Shown in pieces: positions 8,636-16,878 of a DNA stretch of 56,211 nt. The position numbers and the translations under genes were made by a program. The notes below the pieces were generated by a model. It saw nothing but the letters and a program-made list of their open reading frames with translations. It was not told where the DNA came from and searched no databases. The stretch covers positions 1 through 56,211 of the forward strand of contig CAAENB010000024.1 of NCBI GenBank assembly GCA_900757235.1, read 5' to 3'. This DNA is from an uncultured Collinsella sp. (GTDB lineage: Bacteria > Actinomycetota > Coriobacteriia > Coriobacteriales > Coriobacteriaceae). Positions within the stretch are counted from its first letter, which is position 1, and the number at the start of each line of letters is the position of its first letter.

Positions 8636-10489
8636 ATGCCCGAGAAGATTGAAGAGCTGGTACGCGCTGCGCTTGCTGCGGCCCAGGAGGCCGGCGACCT
8701 TTCCGCATTTGAACTTGACGATTGCGCTATCGAGCGACCGGCTGATACTTCTCATGGCGAGTGGACTTCCACCATGGCTCTGAAGTCCGCCAAGCTGGCT
8801 CACTGCGCCCCGCGCAAGATCGCCGAGGCCGTCGTTGCCCATATGCCCGAGGACCCCGCGATCGAGAAGGTCGAGATCGCCGGCCCCGGCTTCATCAACT
8901 TCTACCTCTCCGTCGCCGTCAAGAACGCCATCTTTGGCGAGGCCCGCGAGAAGGGTATGGACTTTGCTAAGTCCAACGTCGGCGGCGGCCTGAAGACTCA
9001 GGTCGAGTTCGTCTCCGCCAACCCCGTCGGCCCCATGCACATCGGCCACGGCCGCTGGGCTGCTCTGGGCGACTCCCTTTGCCGCGTCATGGACCACGCC
9101 GGTTACGACATCCAGCGTGAGTTCTACATCAACGACCACGGCTCTCAGATGAACACTTTCGGCAACTCCATCAGCACGCGCTACATGCAGCTCGCCGACA
9201 TCATCGCCAAGCAGGGCGTTGATATCGACGAGGCTCACAAGCTGCTGATCGCCGACCGTGACGCCTTTGTTGCCGACGAGAACGACGAGCACCCCGAGAC
9301 CCATCCGTATCAGGACAACTTTGCCGAGACCTTGGGCAAGGACTCTTACGGCGGCGACTACATCATCGACGAGGCCGCCGAGTTCTGGCGCACCGACGGC
9401 GACAAGTGGGTCGACGCCGATCCGCAGGAGCGTATGGAGAGCTTCCGTGAGCGCGGCTACGTGAAGATGGTCGACAACATGCGCGACCTCTGCCACGCCG
9501 TCAACTGCGACTTTGACCGTTGGTACTCCGAGCGCTCGCTGTATGTGAAGGACACCGAGGGCGAGACCGCCGGCACCTCCGCCGTCGACCGCGCTTTTGA
9601 GAAGCTCGACAAGATGGGCTACCTCTACACCAAGGACGGCGCCCTGTGGTTCCGCTCCACCGATCTGGGCGACGACAAGGACCGCGTCCTGATCAAGTCC
9701 GACGGCGAGTACACCTACTTCGCCTCCGACGTCGCCTATCACTGGGATAAGTTCCAGCGCGTCGACCACGTCATCGACATCTGGGGCGCCGACCACCACG
9801 GTTACATCGAGCGCGTCCGCTGCGTCTGCGACGCTCTGGGTTACCCCGGCAAGTTCGAGGTTCTACTGGGCCAGCTCGTCAACCTGCTGCGTAACGGCAA
9901 GCCCGTCCGTATGTCCAAGCGCAAGGGCACCATGGTGACCCTTCAGGAGCTCGTCGACGAGGTTGGCTCCGATGCCGCTCGCTACACGCTCATCTCCAAG
10001 AGCTCCAACCAGATGGTCGACTTCGACATCGAGGCCGTTAAGAAGCGCGACAACTCCAACCCGGTCTATTACGTGCAGTATGCTCACGCCCGCGTGTGCT
10101 CCATCCTGCGCCGTGCCGCCGACGTTACCGCCGAGCAGGCCGACGAGATGGGCATGAAGGCCGTTGCCGCCAAGGCCATCGGTGAGAACGTCGATTACTC
10201 GCTGCTGACCGACCCGACCGAGCTCGCCCTTTCGCGCAAGCTCAACGAGCTCACCGACCTGATCGCCAGCTGTGCTCGCGATCGCGCCCCGTTCCGTCTG
10301 ACCCACTTTGCCGAGGAACTCGCCGGTGACTTCCACAGCTTCTACGCTGCCTGCCAGGTGCTGCCGAGCGAAGGCCGTCCCGTCGACCCCGAGCTTTCGC
10401 GTGCCCGTCTGGCCGCTTGCGATGCCGTCCGCGTGACGCTCGCCCTGGTGCTCACCCTCGTTGGCGTTTCCGCGCCCGAGCAGATGTAA
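8636..10489 (+). CDS. argS: Arginyl-tRNA synthetase
   Basis: Charges tRNA-Arg with arginine. Class I synthetase of 617 residues: an N-terminal Add1 domain, the HIGH motif in GPMHIGHGRW near residue 134, the connective region, a KMSKS-type loop MSKRKG near residue 425, and the C-terminal DALR anticodon-binding domain ending ALVLTLVGVSAPEQM. The start is set by AAGGAGG six bases before the ATG at 8636. The stop TAA is followed by AACCTGCGGGTCA, which shares only its first eight bases with the stop-codon repeats and may be a decayed copy. Confidence 0.97.
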   Translation: MPEKIEELVRAALAAAQEAGDLSAFELDDCAIERPADTSHGEWTSTMALKSAKLAHCAPRKIAEAVVAHMPEDPAIEKVEIAGPGFINFYLSVAVKNAIFGEAREKGMDFAKSNVGGGLKTQVEFVSANPVGPMHIGHGRWAALGDSLCRVMDHAGYDIQREFYINDHGSQMNTFGNSISTRYMQLADIIAKQGVDIDEAHKLLIADRDAFVADENDEHPETHPYQDNFAETLGKDSYGGDYIIDEAAEFWRTDGDKWVDADPQERMESFRERGYVKMVDNMRDLCHAVNCDFDRWYSERSLYVKDTEGETAGTSAVDRAFEKLDKMGYLYTKDGALWFRSTDLGDDKDRVLIKSDGEYTYFASDVAYHWDKFQRVDHVIDIWGADHHGYIERVRCVCDALGYPGKFEVLLGQLVNLLRNGKPVRMSKRKGTMVTLQELVDEVGSDAARYTLISKSSNQMVDFDIEAVKKRDNSNPVYYVQYAHARVCSILRRAADVTAEQADEMGMKAVAAKAIGENVDYSLLTDPTELALSRKLNELTDLIASCARDRAPFRLTHFAEELAGDFHSFYAACQVLPSEGRPVDPELSRARLAACDAVRVTLALVLTLVGVSAPEQM

Positions 10490-10535
10490 CCTGCGGGTCA
10501 TTTGACCGTGTAGGTTTGGTTTAACTGAGCCCTAT

Positions 10536-10568
10536 AAGCCCGATCTCCCACGGAGGTCGGGCTTTTTT
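10536..10568 (+). terminator. Rho-independent terminator after argS
   Basis: AAGCCCGATCTCC - CAC - GGAGGTCGGGCTT followed by T-run. Confidence 0.88.
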
Positions 10569-10613
10569 CGCAAATGCCGACGTATTGACGAATTTGGAAC
10601 TGCTGGAAATACG

Positions 10614-10764
10614 AAACTATGCCGGTTTACTACGATGAATTGGGAATTTCCAACCACGCCGGCTTTTCGCAAAAAAGCGCAAGGCATCTACCTGCGGTTT
10701 TTAGTTCAACATGTTTCGGAGTGGTCGCGGTTGATCGATTCGTCGTAGTAAACCGCCATAGTTT
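10614..10764. repeat. REPIN/MITE-like element with 27-bp terminal inverted repeats
   Basis: Left arm 10614-10640 begins AAACTATGCCGGTTTACTAC; right arm 10738-10764 is its reverse complement with 25 of 27 matches. The 97-base interior codes for nothing evident. Paired inverted palindromic arms are the structure of REPINs mobilised by RAYTs, or of a small non-autonomous element. Confidence 0.6.
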
Positions 10765-10848
10765 TGGCGGAGGCAGTCTGATTTGTGGGTGGTAGACCAA
10801 AGAGTGTCCCTTTTGACTAGTCGTTTAAGAACGCCCCCAATGACTAAG

Positions 10849-10876
10849 TTGCAGGTGGCGGCGGTTGTGTTACACT
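10849..10876 (+). promoter_or_regulatory. Predicted sigma-70 promoter of rho
   Basis: TTGCAG, 16-base spacer, TACACT. It is placed about 140 bases before the rho GTG start. Confidence 0.55.
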
Positions 10877-11019
10877 AACGCTGCGTAGTTGACGCAATCA
10901 TCTCGATACAGATCAATGATGTCCGTCGTTTTGAACGGAACTAGACTGTTTAGCCGCCCTGAAGGTTTATGCAGGGAGCATGTGATCACAGGGCTTGAAA
11001 AGAAAGTTGAGCAAACACT

Positions 11020-13566
11020 GTGTCTGATCAACAGCAAGAAAACGAAATAACGACGACGCAAGCCGCTCCCGCTGCACCGGTTGCGTCGGACCAGGTCGCG
11101 GCGCCCGCGCAAGCCTCGGCTCCCGAGACGCCTAAGGCTGCTTCGACGCCTGCGCCTGCAACTGGTGAGGAGGCTGCTCCGGCAAAGCCCAAGCTCGCGC
11201 GCCGCACGGCCAAGCCTGCCGCTGACGGCGAGGAGGTCACCAAGCCCAAGCGCCGTACCACGCGCACGACGCGCGCCAAGCGCACCGTTGCAGCTGACTC
11301 CTCGGCGCCGATTTCCGATGAGGTCGCGCAGGCACGTGCGTTGGCGCAGATTAGCGAGGCTCAGGTGGTGCGCGCCCGCCGTCGTGCTGCCGAGCGCGAG
11401 GCCGCGGCTCTGACCGAGCTTGCAGCTCCGTCTGTGCCCGAGACGCCTGCCGCCATCGAGACCCCTGCCGCCGACCTGCCGACCGAGAAGCCGGCACCGC
11501 GCACACGCCGCCGCACGGCTGCTAAGGCCGAGCAAGTTGCGGAACAGGTAGCCCCCGAGCTCACTGAGGCTTCGGTCCGTTCCGCGGCAGGGGAGGGCAC
11601 ATTGCCTGTTGAGCCCGCTGCGCCTGTCGAGGCCAACGAAGTTCCCGTTGTCGATCCGGCTTTGCGCCCGCACCGTCGCGGTCGCAAGCCCAAGGCCTTT
11701 GTCGAGGCAGAGAAGGCCGCAGCAGCAGCCGCCGCCGCTCGGGATGCTGCGGCGACCGCCGAGTCTGCAACCGCTGCCGATGCACCCGTCCAGGATGCTA
11801 CGACTTCCGAGGCCGCTCCCGCCGATGCCGAGCCCGCCGACGTCCGTCCCGGTCGCAGCCGTCGTACTGCTGCTAAGCGCACGTCCAAGGCCAAGGCTGC
11901 CAAGAAGGGTGCGTCCGAGGATTCTGCCGAGACGACCGCCGATGCGTCGACTGATGTCGCCAAGGCCCAGGACGTCGAACAGCCTGCGTCCGAGAAGCCC
12001 AAGCGCGGTCGTAAGAAGTCCGTTAAGGCCAAGGCGTCCGAGCAGCAGGATGTCGAAGCGCAGGTTGATTCTGGCGCCGAGGCCAATGACGCCGCCGCGG
12101 CCAATGTTGGCACCGCCGCAACCGATGGTGCCGCCCCCGCTGAGGGCGAAGACGGCACTCGTCCCAACCGTCGCCAGCACAAGCGCAACGACGAGCGCAA
12201 CGAGCGTAAGGACGACCGCAACAACGACCGTCGCAACCGCCAGCGCGATCGCAAACAGCGCAACAAGGAGCGTAATGCCGCTCCCACCGAGCCCACGCTT
12301 TCGCGCGAGGAACTCGCGGCCATGAAGGTCGCTGAGCTGCGCGAGAAGGCTAAGGAGTTCGAGATCGAGACGACCGGCAAGAAGAAGGCCGAGCTCGTCG
12401 AGGAAATCTACGTCACCGCTGCGAAGGCCGAGGGCTTCCGCGACATCAAGGGCATTCTGCAGATTCGCCCGGACAGCTCCGGCATCATCCACGCCCATGG
12501 CTACATGAAGTCCAACGACGACGCCTTCGTGCCCGCCTACCTCATCCGCTCCGCGCGCCTGCGCACGGGCGACGTCATCGAGGGCTCGCTGCGTCCTTCG
12601 CGCGGCGGCGACAAGCGCGCCGGCCTCGCCAAAATCACGACCGTCAACGGTCTGGACCCCGAGCAGATTCGCAACCGTCCCAAGTTCGGCGACCTCACCC
12701 CGGTCTATCCCAACGAGCCGCTGCGCATGGAGCACGGCAAGGACTCTATTACCGGCCGCGCCATCGACATCGTGTCACCGATCGGCAAGGGCCAGCGCGG
12801 CCTGATCGTGTCCCCGCCCAAGGCCGGCAAGACCACGATCCTCAAGAAGATCTGCCAGTCTATCTCGATTAACAACCCCGAGGTGCACCTCATCTGCCTG
12901 CTCGTCGACGAGCGCCCCGAAGAGGTCACCGATATGCAGCGTTCCATCAAGGGTGAGGTTGTGGCGTCGACCTTCGATATGCCTGCCGACAACCACACCC
13001 GCGTGGCAGAGCTCGTCATCGAGCGCGCAAAGCGCATCGTAGAGCTGGGTGGCGACGTCGTGGTGGTGCTCGACTCCATCACGCGCCTCGCCCGCGCCTA
13101 CAACTTGGCGGCGCCCGCCTCGGGCCGCATCCTTTCGGGCGGCGTCGATTCGGCGGCCCTATATCCGCCCAAGCGCTTCCTGGGTGCAGCCCGCAATATC
13201 GAGAACGGTGGCTCGCTTACCATCCTGGCCTCTGCCCTCATCGACACCGGTTCCAAGATGGACGAGGTCATCTTTGAGGAGTTCAAGGGCACCGGCAACA
13301 TGGAGCTTAAGCTCGACCGCGACCTGGCCGACCGCCGCATCTTCCCGGCTATCGACCCCGTTGCCTCCGGTACGCGTAACGAGGATCTGTTGGTCGACGA
13401 GCAGATGCGTCCGTTTGTCTTTGGTCTGCGTCGCATTCTTGCCGGCATGAACAACACCGAGCGCGCGGCCGCATCGTTTATTAAGGGTCTTAAGGGCACC
13501 AACACGAACCAGGAGTTCCTGGTGCGTTCGGCCAAAAAACACAGCGACTACGAGCAGACGTTCTAG
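11020..13566 (+). CDS. rho: Transcription termination factor Rho with long N-terminal extension
   Basis: Hexameric RNA-dependent ATPase that terminates transcription. The conserved core occupies roughly residues 425-848: a Rho-N helical domain (LSREELAAMKVAELREKAKE), the OB-fold RNA-binding domain, then the RecA-like motor with Walker A PPKAGKTT near residue 600, CLLVDERPEEVTDM, and VVVVLDSITRLARAYN. The first ~420 residues are a low-complexity, Ala/Glu/Lys/Arg-rich stretch with repeated RRTAAK-like basic patches, predicted disordered, as known for many actinobacterial Rho proteins. Such insertions can add RNA affinity or drive phase separation in other bacteria. Start is a GTG (MSDQQQENE) with a weak RBS. 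A long open frame on the opposite strand is a composition artefact. Confidence 0.96.
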   Translation: MSDQQQENEITTTQAAPAAPVASDQVAAPAQASAPETPKAASTPAPATGEEAAPAKPKLARRTAKPAADGEEVTKPKRRTTRTTRAKRTVAADSSAPISDEVAQARALAQISEAQVVRARRRAAEREAAALTELAAPSVPETPAAIETPAADLPTEKPAPRTRRRTAAKAEQVAEQVAPELTEASVRSAAGEGTLPVEPAAPVEANEVPVVDPALRPHRRGRKPKAFVEAEKAAAAAAAARDAAATAESATAADAPVQDATTSEAAPADAEPADVRPGRSRRTAAKRTSKAKAAKKGASEDSAETTADASTDVAKAQDVEQPASEKPKRGRKKSVKAKASEQQDVEAQVDSGAEANDAAAANVGTAATDGAAPAEGEDGTRPNRRQHKRNDERNERKDDRNNDRRNRQRDRKQRNKERNAAPTEPTLSREELAAMKVAELREKAKEFEIETTGKKKAELVEEIYVTAAKAEGFRDIKGILQIRPDSSGIIHAHGYMKSNDDAFVPAYLIRSARLRTGDVIEGSLRPSRGGDKRAGLAKITTVNGLDPEQIRNRPKFGDLTPVYPNEPLRMEHGKDSITGRAIDIVSPIGKGQRGLIVSPPKAGKTTILKKICQSISINNPEVHLICLLVDERPEEVTDMQRSIKGEVVASTFDMPADNHTRVAELVIERAKRIVELGGDVVVVLDSITRLARAYNLAAPASGRILSGGVDSAALYPPKRFLGAARNIENGGSLTILASALIDTGSKMDEVIFEEFKGTGNMELKLDRDLADRRIFPAIDPVASGTRNEDLLVDEQMRPFVFGLRRILAGMNNTERAAASFIKGLKGTNTNQEFLVRSAKKHSDYEQTF

Positions 13567-13603
13567 GTTGTCATCCACACGCAACGATAGTCATCAATGC
13601 GAT

Positions 13604-13637
13604 AGAGGGTCGGGGCTTTGAGCCTCGGCCCTTTTCC
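13604..13637 (+). terminator. Rho-independent terminator after rho
   Basis: GGGTCGGGGC - TTTGA - GCCTCGGCCC followed by TTTT. Confidence 0.75.
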
Positions 13638-13714
13638 GTAGCGCCGCTCCGCGCTTATTTTTGACCGTAAGACCGACGAGCAGCAGGTTTCCCGTTTCAA
13701 TCCGACATCGTCGC

Positions 13715-13743
13715 TTGCAATCGGCAGGGCGGTTTCGCATAAT
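13715..13743 (+). promoter_or_regulatory. Predicted sigma-70 promoter
   Basis: TTGCAA, 17-base spacer, CATAAT; about 135 bases upstream of the ATG at 13880. The rest of the 310-base gap between rho and this gene shows nothing else. Confidence 0.5.
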
Positions 13744-13879
13744 AGCTTTTAAGCTTCGCGACGGAAAACGCAGATGAAACGAACCATATACCGTTGCTTT
13801 GGGGCATAGCCCCGCTTCATCTTCTCTCGCGCAGCCAACTGAATGATGCGATTTGGGTGCTGGAAGATGGGGAGAGCTC

Positions 13880-15280
13880 ATGGCTTCTTCTGATGCAACA
13901 CAACGAGCAGTCCTCGCCGGACTTTCGTGTGGGATCGGCCTTGCCGCTCCCGTGGTTATGTATGCCGCGACGCTGCCGTTTTCGTCGGTGAACGAGACGG
14001 TCGTGGCGGGTGCAGTTCCCTTCGCCGTGGGCGCGGTGGCGGGCGTGGGTATCTATGCCGCCTCGCTGGGTATCTCCGAGTATCGTGCGCAGCGTGAAGA
14101 GCGTCTGTTCCAGCCCGATGCCATGGGCGGTGCCGCCAATCTCAATCAGCATCAAAGCGAGTTCAAGACCGCCTCGATTCCAGCTCAGCAGCAGGATGCG
14201 ACTCCTTACGCTGCGACTTCTGCTTCTCAGGCTCAGTCGGAGCAGTCTAACTCGGCATTCCTTTCCGGCCTGACTGGTGCGTTCCAGCGCCGTCATGCCG
14301 ACGATGGTGTTCCTACCATTGCTCGTGCCGCAGATGCTATGGACGAGGCCGAGGCTTGGTCCATGATCGACAGCATGCTCGACGACGATTCGCCGGTTAG
14401 CTGCGACCCTGCGCGCTCGCGCGACGTCTATCAAGTCGCCATCGACGAGCTCACCAACGGCGGGCAGACCGGCTCCTTCAATCGCGACGACATCGCCGCC
14501 GCGGCGCGTGCCGTGTCGGGCTCCCAGGCCGCCCCTGCGGGCAGCACGGCGGCTTTTGTGGCACTCGTTGCCAACGCGGCAGCCAATAACGCCTACAGCG
14601 CTACCTCGGCGGACGCGAACGTTTCTGCCGATAATTCGTACGTTGATGAAGCCATGACCGCGGACGAGGAGGCCGTTGCCGCCCGCCGTGCCGCCGAAAG
14701 CTCGCTTTGGGGCGCTCCTGCCCAGCAGCAGGCGGCTGAGGCTGCGCCGTACAACGCAAACCTCGCCAGCATGCCTATCATTTCCGGTGCCGCGGACATC
14801 GATCTCGATGACCTCGATGAGCCTGCAGCCATCACCGCATCGATTGATGCCCAAGATCGCATCGACACCGGCGACCTTCCGGACGCCTCGCTCGAGGTTG
14901 ATGTCCCCATGGCCGATTACTCGGGCCACGAGGACATGTGGGCCGCCGCCACCGCGATTCTGGATGAGATTGACGAGCCTGCTCCTGTTGCAGCCCCCGC
15001 TCCCGTCGCTGCCCCTCAGCCTGCTGCCCCCGCCTATGTCGGCCGTCACAGCGCTGTGTTCCCCGAGGATACTGCCCGTATCTCGCGCGAGAGCATCGAG
15101 CGGGCCGAGGCTATTGCCGCCGGCATTATGGAAAACCGTCGTCACGAGCGCGTCAATCAGATCCTCGAGGAAGAGATCGAGCGCCTGCAGTCCTCTACCG
15201 CCAAGCGTACGGGCCGTGCCTATCTGAGCGTTATCGAGGGCGGTACCGCCAGCTTCGCGCCGCTCCGCGCGGAGGCATAA
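13880..15280 (+). CDS. Membrane-anchored Ala/Asp-rich protein of unknown function
   Basis: I do not recognise a family. The 466-residue protein begins with two likely transmembrane segments (about residues 10-30 and 40-62, separated by FSSVNETVVAG), then a long acidic, alanine-rich, probably disordered stretch with Gln/Pro-rich runs (PAPVAAPQPAAPAYVG), and ends with a short conserved-looking helical tail around ERVNQILEEEIERLQ and RTGRAYLSVIEGG. GGGGAG five bases upstream supports the ATG at 13880 rather than 13853. VanZ follows after seven bases, so the two are probably cotranscribed, and a role at the cell envelope is a reasonable guess. Confidence 0.6.
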   Translation: MASSDATQRAVLAGLSCGIGLAAPVVMYAATLPFSSVNETVVAGAVPFAVGAVAGVGIYAASLGISEYRAQREERLFQPDAMGGAANLNQHQSEFKTASIPAQQQDATPYAATSASQAQSEQSNSAFLSGLTGAFQRRHADDGVPTIARAADAMDEAEAWSMIDSMLDDDSPVSCDPARSRDVYQVAIDELTNGGQTGSFNRDDIAAAARAVSGSQAAPAGSTAAFVALVANAAANNAYSATSADANVSADNSYVDEAMTADEEAVAARRAAESSLWGAPAQQQAAEAAPYNANLASMPIISGAADIDLDDLDEPAAITASIDAQDRIDTGDLPDASLEVDVPMADYSGHEDMWAAATAILDEIDEPAPVAAPAPVAAPQPAAPAYVGRHSAVFPEDTARISRESIERAEAIAAGIMENRRHERVNQILEEEIERLQSSTAKRTGRAYLSVIEGGTASFAPLRAEA

Positions 15281-15287
15281 CTTCTGC

Positions 15288-15737
15288 ATGGTTAAGATCA
15301 ATCGAAAATGGGCGGTCGTGACCTGCCTGATGGCGCTCTTGATCTGGGGCAATTCGCTGGTTCCCGGCTCGGGGTCGGGCTCGCTGAGCCTAACGGTCAT
15401 GGAAGCTATCCGCGGTTTCCTGCACAGCGTGGGACTTCCATATGAATGGGTGACCAACTTTGTTGTTCGCAAATGCGCGCATTTTACCGAGTATATGGTG
15501 CTCGGCATCTTGGCAACGCACGCCTTTGATTTTGAGGGCCGGCGCACCTTTGACGTGCTGCTGCCCACGGCGGTGTTCCTGCTGCTGATTCCTTCGATCG
15601 ACGAGACGATTCAGCTCTTTGTGCCGGGACGCGCCGGCATGATCACCGATGTGATGATCGACTGCTGTGGAGCGGCAACGGGCGTTGTGCTCCGATATCT
15701 CTTACGGCCGCTGATGCGCGCCAAAAAAGCCGCCTAG
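15288..15737 (+). CDS. VanZ-family membrane protein
   Basis: A 149-residue polytopic protein with the VanZ-like pattern: an N-terminal TM, RKCAHFTEYMVLGILA (the conserved KxxHxxEY-type segment), then IPSIDETIQLFVPGRAG and DVMIDCCGAATGV, the hallmark DE-Q-F-PGR-D-DV-N/D-GA/G series of the family. VanZ itself gives low-level teicoplanin resistance; most homologues have no assigned role. It overlaps no neighbour but its last codons form one arm of the downstream terminator. Confidence 0.85.
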   Translation: MVKINRKWAVVTCLMALLIWGNSLVPGSGSGSLSLTVMEAIRGFLHSVGLPYEWVTNFVVRKCAHFTEYMVLGILATHAFDFEGRRTFDVLLPTAVFLLLIPSIDETIQLFVPGRAGMITDVMIDCCGAATGVVLRYLLRPLMRAKKAA

Positions 15738-15769
15738 GACGTATTGTTTGGTCCTAGGCGGCCTTTTTT
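15723..15769. terminator. Bidirectional terminator overlapping the VanZ stop
   Basis: AAAAAA GCCGCCTAGGAC - 10-base loop - GTCCTAGGCGGC TTTTTT: perfect 12-bp stem with A-tract and T-tract, able to stop the VanZ operon (+) and the ROK kinase (-). The VanZ TAG is inside the left arm. Confidence 0.9.
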
Positions 15770-15851
15770 ATTTGAGGGCTTATATGAGACGTGGTGGCGT
15801 CGTTCCGTAGATCGGATTTGCCGGGCGCGCCACGCCCTGTGGGTGCGTCTG

Positions 15852-16742
15852 CTACTGAAGCGCCTGTGCGCCCAGGGCCAGGCAGCCCATAATGCCCTGC
15901 TTGCCCTCGAGGCTGTTGTTGACGATGTAGTTATCGATGTCGGCCATCTCGGGCGTGACGATGTAGCCGTTGAGCATCTCGGCGCACTTCTTGCGCGCGA
16001 GCGGCACGATGGGGGTGTGGTCGGCCACGCCGCCACCGATGACGATCTTTTGCGGTGCGTAGCACAGGATGTAGGTCATGAGCGCCTGCGCCAGATAGCC
16101 GGCGAGCAGGCCCATGGCCTCCGGGTCATCGGCCATCTCTCCGGCGCTCTTGCCACCCCAGCGCTTTTTGACGCCGGGACCGGCGATGAGGCCCTCGAGG
16201 CAGTTGTCGTGGAAGGGGCAGCCGCTGTGCTCGCCAATGGCGTCGCGCGGGTCGCGAGTGACCAGGATGTGGCCGGCCTCGGGATGCATCATGCCGTGCA
16301 CGAGCTTACCGCCCGAGAGCACGCCGGCGCCCACGCCGGTACCGATGGTCAGATACACCACGTCAGTGAGGCCCTGGGCGCAACCAAAGGTGACCTCGCC
16401 CAGGCAGGCGACGTTGACGTCGGTGTCGTAGCCGCAGGGAATATTGAGCTCGTTTTGGATGGTGCCCAGCAGGTCAAAGTAGCGCCATGCCGTTTTGGGC
16501 GTCTCCAGGATCTTGCCGTATTGGGACGAGGCAGGGTTGACTGCGGTGGGGCCAAAGGCGCCGATGCCCAGCGCGGCGATGTCCTTGTCGGCAAACCATG
16601 CGTTGACGGCCTCAACGGTCTCCTGCGGGGTCGTGGTCGCAATCTGCTCGCGTTCCAGGACCGTGCCGTCTGCATAGCCCGTGGCGCAGACCATCTTGGT
16701 GCCGCCGGCCTCGAGCGCTCCGATAAGCTGCTGCTCTGCCAT
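15852..16742 (-). CDS. ROK-family sugar kinase, probably fructokinase
   Basis: ATP-dependent hexokinase of the ROK family, 296 residues. Seen: N-terminal phosphate loop IGALEAGGTKMVCA, YDTDVNVACLGE (catalytic Asp), the second phosphate motif LTIGTGVGAGVL, and a zinc site formed by HPEAGHIL and GCPFHDNCLEGL. The EAGGTK loop and CPFH..C arrangement match the fructokinase/mannokinase branch (YdhR/GmuE type) better than glucokinases, which carry a CxCGxxGCxE site. AGAGGA precedes the ATG. It is monocistronic between two terminators. Sugar specificity is inferred from motifs only. Confidence 0.85.
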   Translation of the reverse strand: MAEQQLIGALEAGGTKMVCATGYADGTVLEREQIATTTPQETVEAVNAWFADKDIAALGIGAFGPTAVNPASSQYGKILETPKTAWRYFDLLGTIQNELNIPCGYDTDVNVACLGEVTFGCAQGLTDVVYLTIGTGVGAGVLSGGKLVHGMMHPEAGHILVTRDPRDAIGEHSGCPFHDNCLEGLIAGPGVKKRWGGKSAGEMADDPEAMGLLAGYLAQALMTYILCYAPQKIVIGGGVADHTPIVPLARKKCAEMLNGYIVTPEMADIDNYIVNNSLEGKQGIMGCLALGAQALQ

Positions 16743-16810
16743 AGTATTCCTCTCTGGACGAGTTGCTCCGTGACTAAAGTATAGCGCTCTAAATAATAAA
16801 TGAGGTCGCT

Positions 16811-16854
16811 ATAAAAAGAAACCTCATGGCCCAACGAGTTCACGAGGTTTCTTT
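16811..16854 (-). terminator. Terminator after aminotransferase
   Basis: AAAGAAACCTC ... GAGGTTTCTTT with an 18-base loop; on the minus strand the distal arm runs into TTTTTAT. It separates the aminotransferase from the ROK kinase. Confidence 0.75.
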
Positions 16855-16878
16855 AGTGCCTTTAGTTACTGACCGTCC

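Larger units (their letters stand above)
10569..11019 (+). other. Rho upstream region with long inverted repeat and promoter
   Basis: Holds a 27-bp inverted repeat pair bracketing 97 bases (see 10614), a sigma-70 type promoter at 10849 and a leader of roughly 140 bases before rho. No gene is supported on either strand. Long rho leaders are often used for autoregulation of Rho, so regulation by attenuation here is plausible but not shown. Confidence 0.5.

Noticed and set aside
8618..9799. 393-codon minus-strand open frame opposite argS
   Set aside because: Shadow; Val/Gly/Leu-rich with no family features.
10870..12735. 621-codon open frame on the minus strand opposite rho
   Set aside because: It mirrors the Ala/Arg-rich rho extension, gives a Gly/Leu/Arg low-complexity protein, has no RBS, and rho is certain.
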